From WHSM01 sp050701635 (GTDB taxonomy: Bacteria; Actinomycetota; Actinomycetes; Mycobacteriales; Micromonosporaceae), in assembly GCA_050701635.1 (NCBI GenBank), contig JBOGDF010000057.1:1-20420 (forward strand): 20,420 nt of DNA, given 5' to 3'. Below, piece by piece: positions 1 through 6,564 of the stretch. Position 1 is the first letter of the stretch; each line of letters starts with the position of its first letter. Under the pieces are notes generated by a model. The model was not told the origin of the DNA, did not search any database, and saw nothing but the letters and a program-made list of their open reading frames with translations. The translations under genes and the position numbers were made by a program.

Positions 1-1
1 G

Positions 2-58
2 GCCGCCGGGCCGCGCCGTGAGCCGCCGGGAGGCGTCGTGAGCCGGATGGCGCCGTGA
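2..58 (+). CDS. possible 3' end of an upstream gene (partial)
   Basis: A reading frame is open from base 2 to a TGA at 56-58, and that stop overlaps the GTG start of the next gene as GTGA. The overlap is the usual arrangement of translationally coupled genes. Only about 18 Gly/Arg/Pro-rich residues are visible, with no recognisable motif, so this may be chance in GC-rich DNA. Confidence 0.22.
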   Translation, partial: AAGPRREPPGGVVSRMAP

Positions 59-1098
59 GTGGTCGGCTCGGGCCGGTCTCGGAGCGGCAGTTGACGCGTG
101 CGCTGCGCCGGTTCGACCTGGGCCGGCTGGTCAGCACCGAACCGGTCACCGACGGCTATCACGGCCAGAAACTCTACCTGACCAGCACCACCGGCCGGTA
201 CGTGCTGCGCGGCAATCCCGAATTCGACTGGCAGCTCGCCACCGAACGCTTCTACACGGGGCTGCTGCACCGGGCGGGCGTCCCGGTGCCGTGGCCTTAC
301 CTGGTCGACGACCGTACGGATATCTTCGGCTGGAGCTACGCGCTGATGCCGCGGCTGTCCGGGCGTACGCTCGCCGACGGCGACCCGCTGGCCGGCCTGG
401 CGCCGGCGGAGCAGCACGCGGTCGCCACGGCGCTCGCCGACGTGCTGGCGCTGGCGCACATCGTGACCTGGCAACACTCTGGCCGCTACCGCCCGTACGC
501 CGACACCGTGGTGCCGTTCGACCTGGCCAGCGAGCTGTCCTGGCCCCACGACCAGCCGAGCCGCCCCGCGTCGCCGGACACCGCGGTCGACTGGCGTACC
601 CGCGTCGTCGAACGCACCCGGCACCACCTGCGAGCCGCCGCCGGCCGTACCACCGAAGCGGATGTGACCTGGGCAGACTCCATAATGGACAACGCCTCCG
701 ACGCGCTGGACCAGCCGTTTCAGCCGGGGCTGGTGCTGGAGGACTTCAAGCCCGGCAACGTGCTGGTGTCGCCGCTCCCAGGGACACCGCACTGGCGGTG
801 CACCGGGCTGTTCGACCTGCGGGAGACGTACCTCGGTGACAGCGAAGCCGACCTGGCCCGGATGCTGTGCTGCCTGGTCGACCACGACGCCGCGGTCGCC
901 GCCACCTTCCTGCGCGAGTATCTCGCCCGCCGCCCGCCCCGACCGCGGTTCGCGGAGCGCTTCGACGCCTACCTGCTGCAGGACCGGGCGCTGCTGTGGC
1001 ACTTCTACCAGCTGTACGCCCTGCGCTACTGGCCCGCCGAGTGGACCTTCCGGGACTGGGCCGGCCGCTACCTCGACCTCGCCCGCCCGCTGCTCTAA
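55..1098 (+). CDS. APH/choline-kinase-fold phosphotransferase family protein
   Basis: A 347-aa protein-kinase-like small-molecule phosphotransferase; the substrate cannot be read from the sequence. The N-lobe (about residues 25-110) has the strand YVLRGNPEFDW and the hinge-like ALMPRLSGRTL. The catalytic loop is LVLEDFKPGNVLV, with D230 and N235 of the family HxDxxxxN motif in place, but the His position is Leu228. The second metal-binding Asp is D254 in FDLRETYLGD, followed by the usual SEADLARML. The GTG start at 55 overlaps an upstream stop as GTGA, and a GGGAGG lies about 20 bp before it. The stop overlaps the stop of the convergent Fic gene by 3 bp, so there is no room for a separate terminator. 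An aminoglycoside or macrolide kinase is possible but unsupported; a metabolite kinase is as likely. Confidence 0.85.
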   Translation: MSGRLGPVSERQLTRALRRFDLGRLVSTEPVTDGYHGQKLYLTSTTGRYVLRGNPEFDWQLATERFYTGLLHRAGVPVPWPYLVDDRTDIFGWSYALMPRLSGRTLADGDPLAGLAPAEQHAVATALADVLALAHIVTWQHSGRYRPYADTVVPFDLASELSWPHDQPSRPASPDTAVDWRTRVVERTRHHLRAAAGRTTEADVTWADSIMDNASDALDQPFQPGLVLEDFKPGNVLVSPLPGTPHWRCTGLFDLRETYLGDSEADLARMLCCLVDHDAAVAATFLREYLARRPPRPRFAERFDAYLLQDRALLWHFYQLYALRYWPAEWTFRDWAGRYLDLARPLL

Positions 1099-2321
1099 TG
1101 GTTGTTACGGCGACGGCCGGCGCGCGCAGCGAAGTCGTCGAGCGCGGAGAGCACCTCAGCAGCCAGCCACCGCCGGTTGCGCGTCTTGCCGCTGAACTCG
1201 GTGAGAATGCCCGCATCGACGAGCTGACCGATCGCATGGTGAGCGGCGGTGGGTGTGACGCCCACCTGCGCGACGACCAGGTCGGCGGCGATCACCGGCT
1301 GCCGAAGTAGTACGTCAGCCAACCGCCACACGGCGGCATCGCTACGCGCCGTAACTACCTCTCGCCAGCGGGTGCGGATCTCTCGCAACTCATCGACCAG
1401 CTCGCGGCCGTTACTGATGGCGGCGAACGACGCCTGTGCGATCAGCTCCACGATCGGAACCGGGTCGCCCGTCCGATAACTGTCCAATGTGGAGAAATAG
1501 CGGGCTGTGTCGGTGAGCAGCCCCGCCGATACCGGCACCGTGATCTGGCGGGTCAACCCCTTGCCCCGCATCATCGAGTGGATCAAGGCACGACCGGTGC
1601 GCCCGTTTCCGTCCGGAAACGGGTGGATGGTTTCAAACTGCGCGTGCGCGATCGCAGCCTGCACCAACGTCGACACGTCATCGCGGCGTACGTACCTGAT
1701 GAGGTCGTCCATCGCGGCCGGCACGTGCTCATGATGCGGGGGTACGAAGTCGGCAAGGTGTGGCCCGTAGCCGCTGCCCCCGATCCACACCTGTTCGCTA
1801 CGCCACTGGCCGGCGATGTCGCTCTGGTGCGGGAGCATCAACGCCTGGTGCATGGCGAGGATCGCGTCCGAGTCGAGCCGATCAGCGAGGTCGATGGCCG
1901 CCTGCATGGCGCGTGTGTTGGCGACAATCTCGGTGGCGTTCCGCCGGTCGGTGTCTCCCAACTCTGCTAGCGCGATCGTTTTGGCGGAGGCGGTGAGGTG
2001 CTCGATCCGGGAGGATGCCGCCGACTCCGTACGGAGCAGGATGGCACCGAACGGCGCGATCTCGGCACCCATCTCCGCGTCGAACCGGGCGATCTCCGCG
2101 GAGGCGTCGTCAGCCAGGGCCAGGACGTCACCCGGCATCGACACCTCCCGCTCGGCGATCCGCGGCACTACCGCCGCGCGGTACGGGCCGGCGTGACGCT
2201 CGCGCACCCGACGGGACACCATGTCGGGCGCCAGCCGGGAAGCCCACTGGCGCTCTTCCCAGCTCAGGGCGGGCACGGGCGGAGCCGCATGTGCCGATTG
2301 CGGGCTCGGATCCTGAACCAT
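1095..2321 (-). CDS. Fic-family protein with C-terminal winged helix
   Basis: A 408-aa Fic protein. Fic enzymes usually transfer AMP or another nucleotide moiety from a nucleotide to a protein hydroxyl. The core motif HPFPDGNGRTGR (H233-R244) is complete, including the catalytic His. The N-terminal region carries a helix with S103-x-x-x-E107-H108, close to the inhibitory (S/T)xxxE(G/N) motif but with His at the last position. Residues about 320-395 look like a winged-helix domain (QPVIAADLVVAQVGVTPTAA, then a NRRW wing), typical of class II Fic proteins with DNA-binding tails. No toxin-antitoxin partner is adjacent. The ATG at 2321 has no clear Shine-Dalgarno sequence, but TATACT lies 11 bp upstream, so the transcript may be nearly leaderless. 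The target is unknown. Confidence 0.93.
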   Translation of the reverse strand: MVQDPSPQSAHAAPPVPALSWEERQWASRLAPDMVSRRVRERHAGPYRAAVVPRIAEREVSMPGDVLALADDASAEIARFDAEMGAEIAPFGAILLRTESAASSRIEHLTASAKTIALAELGDTDRRNATEIVANTRAMQAAIDLADRLDSDAILAMHQALMLPHQSDIAGQWRSEQVWIGGSGYGPHLADFVPPHHEHVPAAMDDLIRYVRRDDVSTLVQAAIAHAQFETIHPFPDGNGRTGRALIHSMMRGKGLTRQITVPVSAGLLTDTARYFSTLDSYRTGDPVPIVELIAQASFAAISNGRELVDELREIRTRWREVVTARSDAAVWRLADVLLRQPVIAADLVVAQVGVTPTAAHHAIGQLVDAGILTEFSGKTRNRRWLAAEVLSALDDFAARAGRRRNNH

Positions 2322-2323
2322 GG

Positions 2324-2352
2324 ACCGAGCTTAGTATAGGAAATCCAATAAC
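2324..2352 (-). promoter_or_regulatory. candidate promoter and imperfect operator of the Fic gene
   Basis: Reading the minus strand, TATACT (2333-2338) is a good -10 element 11 bp before the ATG. Overlapping it is TTAGG-N11-CCTA, an imperfect inverted repeat that could be an operator. This AT-rich patch contrasts with the surrounding GC-rich coding DNA. No convincing -35 element is seen. Confidence 0.4.
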
Positions 2353-2478
2353 CTAAATTAGCGGCGCTCGCAGGTATCGGATGGCCTGAAGCAGGCCGCC
2401 GAGAAGATCCGGGACGCTTTCAAGTAGCTCGTCGCACATCAGGGCGCCGCGCCATCCGGCACGTCGCCCGCACCATGC

Positions 2479-3384
2479 TCAGACCAGGATCACGACCTTG
2501 CCGCGGCCGTGACCGGTCTCCACGTCGCGGTGCGCCCCGGCGGCTTCGGCCAGCGGGTACGCGGCCCGTACGTGCACCGCCAGCGCGCCGCGCCGCCACA
2601 GCTCGACCAGCTCGGCGAGCCGGGCGCCGGTGGCCTTGCCGCTGATGCCGACCGCGCCGAGCCGCTTCGCCTCGTCGTACGCCACCAGGGTGCCGATCCG
2701 GTCCCGGTGATCGCACAGCTCGACGCACTGGGCGAGCGCGTCCCCGCCGATACAGTCCAGCGCCGCGTCCACCCCGTCCGGCGCGACGGCACGTACCGCG
2801 TCGACCATGCCGGCGCCGTACGAGACCGGGGTCGCGCCCAGGGAACGCAGGAAGTCATGGTTCGCCGGGCTCGCGGTGCCGATCACGGTGGCGCCCCAGG
2901 CCCGGGCCAGCTGCACCGCCATGCTCCCGACCCCACCGGCGGCGGCATGGACCAGCACCGTGTCCCCGGCGCCGACCTGCAGAGCCTGCAGCGCCATCAA
3001 CGCGGTCTGGCCGCTCGCCGACAGCGCGCCGGCGACCTCCCACGGCATCTCGGCCGGCTTCGGCACCGCGTTCGCCGCGGGCGCCACCACCAGCTCGGCG
3101 GCGCAGCCGGCGGAGCCGAACCCCAGCACCTCATCGCCGACCGCCACGCCATCAACGCCCTCGCCCACGGCGTCCACCACACCGGCGAACTCGTTGCCAG
3201 GCACCGCCGGGAACCGCACGTCGATGGTGCCGACCCCACCGCCCCGCAGCTTGACGTCGAAAGGCTGTACGCCGGCCGCCTTCACGCGTACCCGCAGCTC
3301 GCCCGGTCCCGGCACAGGATCCGGCAGGTCGACCAGCTGCAGCACCTCGGGTGGACCGTACTCGTGGTACGCCGCCGCCTTCAT
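2479..3384 (-). CDS. NADP-dependent quinone oxidoreductase-like MDR enzyme
   Basis: A 301-aa medium-chain dehydrogenase/reductase of the zinc-independent quinone oxidoreductase (qor/zeta-crystallin) type. The GroES-like N-domain (residues 1-115) opens MKAAAYHEYGPPEVL and contains VPGNEFAGVV. The nucleotide-binding motif is AAAGGVGSMAVQLAR (147-161). The C-terminus HRDVETGHGRGKVVILV is typical of the family. The alcohol dehydrogenase zinc ligands are not evident. The start is set by a strong AAGGAG five bases before the ATG; a longer open frame runs upstream but lies antisense-shifted inside the regulator gene. The ATG overlaps the regulator stop as ATGA, so the two are co-translated, and the regulator may control this enzyme. 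The substrate is probably a quinone or enone, by family. Confidence 0.92.
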   Translation of the reverse strand: MKAAAYHEYGPPEVLQLVDLPDPVPGPGELRVRVKAAGVQPFDVKLRGGGVGTIDVRFPAVPGNEFAGVVDAVGEGVDGVAVGDEVLGFGSAGCAAELVVAPAANAVPKPAEMPWEVAGALSASGQTALMALQALQVGAGDTVLVHAAAGGVGSMAVQLARAWGATVIGTASPANHDFLRSLGATPVSYGAGMVDAVRAVAPDGVDAALDCIGGDALAQCVELCDHRDRIGTLVAYDEAKRLGAVGISGKATGARLAELVELWRRGALAVHVRAAYPLAEAAGAHRDVETGHGRGKVVILV

Positions 3385-4331
3385 CAGTCTCCTTCCGGCC
3401 ACACCCACCGTATGCCGTGGAATCCGGGCTCCAGCTCCGGATCGTAGAAGTGGGCGGTCCGGCCGTTGATCAACCGTAGGTCGCCGACATCCTTGTGCGG
3501 CGTACTCGGGTCCAGCCGCCAGATCCGGTGGCACGCCACCGGCGCCACCTCGGAGTCGAACCGCAGCGCGATGTCGTACGCCACCCCGGGGTAGCGGAAC
3601 CACCAGCCGACGTAGCAGGTGTCCGAGTCGTCGCGGCACCGCAGTGTGTACTCCACCGGGTAGGTCTCGCCGCGCAGCAACGGCCGGTCGAACAGCAGCT
3701 CGGCGGCCTGCAGCCCGGTCTTGTTCTCCTCCCGGATCCGGCCCAGCCGGCAGCTCGGGCCAGTGGTGATCTCGGGGAACGTGTCGCCGTGAACGTGGAA
3801 CATCGCGATGTGACGGTCCACTCCGGACTGGTTCGCCTCCACCACCAGCCGCAGCTCCTCCGACCAGTCGTCCGGGTGGGGTCCCAGCACGTACCGGGAG
3901 TGCACGCTGAGCAGGGTGCTGGGCGCGGCCGGGGTGATCGCCGTACCCCCCAATTCTTCCCGGATCCGGTTGGAAGCCGCTGCGGACATTCCCTGCTTCG
4001 CGTCGCCCCGGGGCAGTCGCGGCCGGCGCGGTCCGAGCAGCGCCGCCAGAGCATTCGGGGGTACGTCGAGCAGCTCCTCCAGCACGGTGAGGGCTTCCCG
4101 GGAGCGGGCGTGCTCGGGGCGGCTGGTGCCGCGCTGCCAGTTGCTGAGGGTCGAGACGCTCACCCGGTGACCGCGCCGGGCGAGCCGGTCGTGCAGCCGT
4201 TCCAGACTCAACCCGCGGGCGTGGATGGTGAGCCGCAGCGCGGTGTGGAAAGGCCCGGTACGCAGCAGCTCCTCCAGCACCTCGGCCGAGAACCCCGACA
4301 CCCGCGCCCCCTCTCTCACGGCATCAGTCAC
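3384..4331 (-). CDS. XRE-type HTH regulator with uncharacterised C-terminal domain
   Basis: A 315-aa protein. Residues about 28-95 form a helix-turn-helix domain of the XRE type (VSVSTLSNWQRGTSRPEHAR as the recognition region, then a helix ending LDVPPNALAALLG). A basic linker follows. Residues about 130-315 are strand-rich with many aromatic residues (VGWWFRYPGVAYDIALRF, HRIWRLDP) and match no family I can name; a ligand-sensing beta domain is a reasonable guess. The start taken is GTG at 4331, with only a weak TGAGG upstream. The stop overlaps the oxidoreductase ATG (ATGA). The intergenic region upstream contains a 12-bp perfect palindrome that could be its own operator. Confidence 0.8.
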   Translation of the reverse strand: MTDAVREGARVSGFSAEVLEELLRTGPFHTALRLTIHARGLSLERLHDRLARRGHRVSVSTLSNWQRGTSRPEHARSREALTVLEELLDVPPNALAALLGPRRPRLPRGDAKQGMSAAASNRIREELGGTAITPAAPSTLLSVHSRYVLGPHPDDWSEELRLVVEANQSGVDRHIAMFHVHGDTFPEITTGPSCRLGRIREENKTGLQAAELLFDRPLLRGETYPVEYTLRCRDDSDTCYVGWWFRYPGVAYDIALRFDSEVAPVACHRIWRLDPSTPHKDVGDLRLINGRTAHFYDPELEPGFHGIRWVWPEGD

Positions 4332-4383
4332 GGCCTCAACCGGTGACGACGGCGTCGGCAGCCGGTTATGTTACCTGCGAGTA

Positions 4384-4395
4384 CTGGAATTCCAG
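4384..4395. promoter_or_regulatory. 12-bp perfect palindrome between divergent genes
   Basis: CTGGAATTCCAG is a perfect dyad 53 bp upstream of the XRE-type regulator and about 150 bp upstream of the PhoX-like gene. It sits in an AT-richer patch with TAACAT on the minus strand (near 4370). Position and symmetry suit a dimeric regulator site; this is inference. Confidence 0.35.
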
Positions 4396-4480
4396 GGTAC
4401 CGGTGACCCCTTCGTCTGTTCATCTGCAGTTGAGAGCCTCGTGATGCCGTGGCCAAGCCGTACGGCCAAGCATGACCGGG

Positions 4481-4512
4481 ATCCGGACGCGCCCACAACG
4501 GGGCGCCCGGAT
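4481..4512 (+). promoter_or_regulatory. hairpin in the leader of the PhoX-like gene
   Basis: ATCCGG-AC-GCGCCC, loop ACAACG, GGGCGC-CCGGAT: two 6-bp stems separated by a two-base bulge. It ends 35 bp before the start codon. It could be a leader structure or a terminator for transcription arriving from upstream. Confidence 0.4.
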
Positions 4513-4547
4513 TGTCATGTGACCTGGGGACCGGACTGGAGCTGATG

Positions 4548-5708
4548 ATGGAACGACGCACACTGCTACGTGGCGCGGTCGTCGGGATGGGCGCGGCCGC
4601 CTTCGGTGGTTCGCTGTGGCGCGGCGCGTTCGCCGGCGGCCCGCTGGCAGATGGCCAGGGCGGCCCGCTGGCCGGCGGCCCGTACGGCCCGCTGCACCCG
4701 GCCGACGCGAACGGCGTACGGCTGCCGAGCGGGTTCACCAGCCGGATCGTGGCGCGTTCCAGCCAGCAGGTCCCCGGTACGTCGTACACCTGGCACAGCG
4801 CTCCGGACGGCGGCGCCTGCTTCGCCGACGGCAGCGGCTGGATCTACGTGTCCAACAGCGAGATCGCCACCACCGGCGGCGCCGGCGCGATCAGGTTCGG
4901 CGCGGACGGCTCGGTCACCGGCGCGTACCGCATCCTCGACCGGACCAACCGCAACTGCGCCGGCGGCGCGACCCCGTGGAACACCTGGCTGTCCTGCGAG
5001 GAGGTCAGCTACGGCGCCGTCTTCGAGACCGACCCGTACGGCGCCAAGGCCGCCGTACGCCACCCCGCGATGGGGCTGTTCAAGCACGAAGCGGCCGCGG
5101 TCGACGCCGACCGCAGGGTGGTCTACATGACCGAGGACGAGACCGACGGCAACTTCTACCGCTACACCCCGAGCGCGTGGCCGGACCTGTCCGCCGGCAA
5201 CCTCGAGGTGCTCACCGTGACCAAGGGCAAGAACGCCAGGGCGGCCTGGGTGACGGTGCCCGACCCGTCCGGCACGACCGCTCCCACCCGTAACCAGGTG
5301 AGGGGCGCCAAGCGGTTCAACGGTGGCGAGGGCTGCCACTACGGCAACGGCGTCTGCTACTTCACCACCAAGGGCGACAACCGGGTCTGGGCGTACGACG
5401 CGGCCGCCAACACCCTCGGCGTGCTGTACGACGACAGCTCCCCACTGTCCGGAGTGGACAACATCACCGGCGCCACCTCCGGCGACCTGTTCGTCGCCGA
5501 GGACGGCGGCAACATGGAGATCTGCATGATCGAGCCGTCGGCGGCGGTGTCGGCGTTCGCCCGGCTGGTCGACCAGGACTCCAGCGAGATCTGCGGCCCG
5601 GCGTTCAGCCCCGACGGCCGGCGGCTCTACTTCTCCTCGCAGCGCGGCACCAGCGGCTCCTCCAGCGGCGGCCTCACGTACGAGGTGACCGGCCCGTTCC
5701 GGAGTTGA
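4548..5708 (+). CDS. Tat-exported PhoX/DUF839-family protein
   Basis: A 386-aa secreted protein of the PhoX-like (DUF839) family, whose best-known members are Ca/Fe-dependent alkaline phosphatases; others have no proven activity. The N-terminus MERRTLLRGAVVGMGAAAFG is a twin-arginine signal. The body shows family blocks: NTWLSCEEV, GLFKHEAAAVD, VVYMTEDETDGNFYRY, GGEGCHYGNGVCYFTTKGDN, and EICGPAFSPDGRRLYFSSQR near the end, consistent with a beta-propeller. At under 400 residues it is much shorter than classical PhoX, so phosphatase activity is uncertain. The second of two adjacent ATGs (4548) has the better distance from GGAG at 4538-4541; 4545 is also possible. A long hairpin follows the stop. 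Confidence 0.85.
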   Translation: MERRTLLRGAVVGMGAAAFGGSLWRGAFAGGPLADGQGGPLAGGPYGPLHPADANGVRLPSGFTSRIVARSSQQVPGTSYTWHSAPDGGACFADGSGWIYVSNSEIATTGGAGAIRFGADGSVTGAYRILDRTNRNCAGGATPWNTWLSCEEVSYGAVFETDPYGAKAAVRHPAMGLFKHEAAAVDADRRVVYMTEDETDGNFYRYTPSAWPDLSAGNLEVLTVTKGKNARAAWVTVPDPSGTTAPTRNQVRGAKRFNGGEGCHYGNGVCYFTTKGDNRVWAYDAAANTLGVLYDDSSPLSGVDNITGATSGDLFVAEDGGNMEICMIEPSAAVSAFARLVDQDSSEICGPAFSPDGRRLYFSSQRGTSGSSSGGLTYEVTGPFRS

Positions 5709-5768
5709 CCTTCACCACCTGAGCCGGGGCTCCTTCACCGTGTCCGCAGCGTGGAGGGGCCCTCGAGC

Positions 5769-5819
5769 GGCGTTGTGGGGCGGTGAGCCTATAGGGGGCA
5801 GCCACCGCTCCACAACGCC
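5769..5819 (+). terminator. long hairpin terminator after the PhoX-like gene
   Basis: Arms 5769-5785 (GGCGTTGTGGGGCGGTG) and 5803-5819 pair over 17 bp with a single G:T position and a 17-base loop. There is no T tract, as is common in actinobacterial terminators. It separates the PhoX-like gene from the TetR promoter. Confidence 0.65.
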
Positions 5820-5867
5820 CCATGAGCGAGCCGTACCGCGGCGGCCCATCTCCTACCCAGGTATCTA

Positions 5868-5894
5868 GTGAGATAACGCTGTCTCACCTATGGT
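5868..5894 (+). promoter_or_regulatory. TetR autoregulatory operator and promoter
   Basis: GTGAGA (5868-5873) and TCTCAC (5882-5887) form a perfect 6-bp dyad with an 8-bp centre, the size of a TetR-family site. TATGGT (5889-5894) is a plausible -10 six bases before the ATG at 5901, giving a leaderless transcript whose -35/-10 spacer lies inside the dyad. Occupancy would block the regulator-P450 operon. Confidence 0.55.
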
Positions 5895-5900
5895 CACGAC

Positions 5901-6564
5901 ATGTCTCAGGATCCGGCGCCGGCCGAGACCAACCCGATCGAGACCAACCCGATCGAGACGAGCCTGATCGACGCGACCGAGGCCACGCTCGCGGAGTATG
6001 GCGCGTACCTCCCTGGAGCGGATCGCCGAACGGGCCGGGATGTCCCGGGCCACCATCTACCGGCGCGGGGTCACCGTGGAAGCGCTGATCGCCGCCGTGG
6101 TCGACCGGGCGATGGGCTCGTTCCGCGCCTCGCTGTGGGACGCGGTGACGGGCCTGGACACCGCGGCGGTACGGCTGCGCGCCGCCGCCGTCGCGATCCT
6201 GGACGCCACCGAGCAGCACCTTCCCGTGCTGACCAGCATGTTCATCGCCGCCCACGGGTCCGGCGACCTGCTGCACACCGCCGGCCCGGACGGGCTCACC
6301 CTCGACATCTTCGCCGCGCCGTTCGAGCGGATCCTCGCCGACGGCGCGCTGGACGGCTCGCTGCGACCCGTACCGCCCCAGGTGACCGCGACGGTGCTGC
6401 TCAGCACCACGGTCTGGGGGTACGTCCACCTCCGGCACTGCCACGACTGGCCGCTCGACACCGCCCGGGACGCCGTGATCGACCTCGCGCTGCGCGGCGT
6501 GGTCCCCGACGTGGAGACCGCCCCGACCACCGACCCCGTACCGACCGAGAGGGGAAAGCAATGA
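5901..6564 (+). CDS. TetR-family regulator, apparent frameshift near 6000
   Basis: The DNA-binding half contains TSLERIAERAGMSRATIYRRG, a classic TetR HTH, followed by a ligand-binding C-domain. The uninterrupted frame starts at ATG 5998 (188 aa), but this lacks helix 1. The missing helix (LIDATEATLAEYG) is present just upstream in another frame, 5901-5999, beginning MSQDPAPAETNPIE and preceded by a leaderless-type promoter and the operator. Joining the two needs a skip of one base at about 6000 (one extra base, or two missing). The N-tail is encoded by a 15-bp tandem repeat at 5935-5979. The stop overlaps the P450 ATG (ATGA), so it is almost certainly the P450 regulator. Either the regulator is broken, a short form starts at 5998, or the base call is wrong. 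Confidence 0.8.
5935..5979 (+). repeat. 15-bp tandem repeat, three copies, in the TetR N-tail
   Basis: GAGACCAACCCGATC occurs twice in perfect tandem, followed by a degenerate third copy GAGACGAGCCTGATC. It encodes ETNPI-ETNPI-ETSLI, a disordered-looking extension before TetR helix 1. Confidence 0.75.

Noticed and set aside
1095..2321. Fic protein as half of a toxin-antitoxin pair
   Set aside because: No small antitoxin-like gene is adjacent, and the protein carries its own inhibitory-like helix.
2350..2427. Short plus-strand frame ending SDGLKQAAEKIRDAFK and a stop
   Set aside because: It looks protein-like, but only about 20 codons are open after an in-frame stop, with no start or ribosome site. 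It may be a gene remnant or chance.
2479..3639. Longer start for the quinone oxidoreductase-like gene
   Set aside because: The additional 85 residues overlap the regulator gene in another frame; AAGGAG marks the ATG at 3384.
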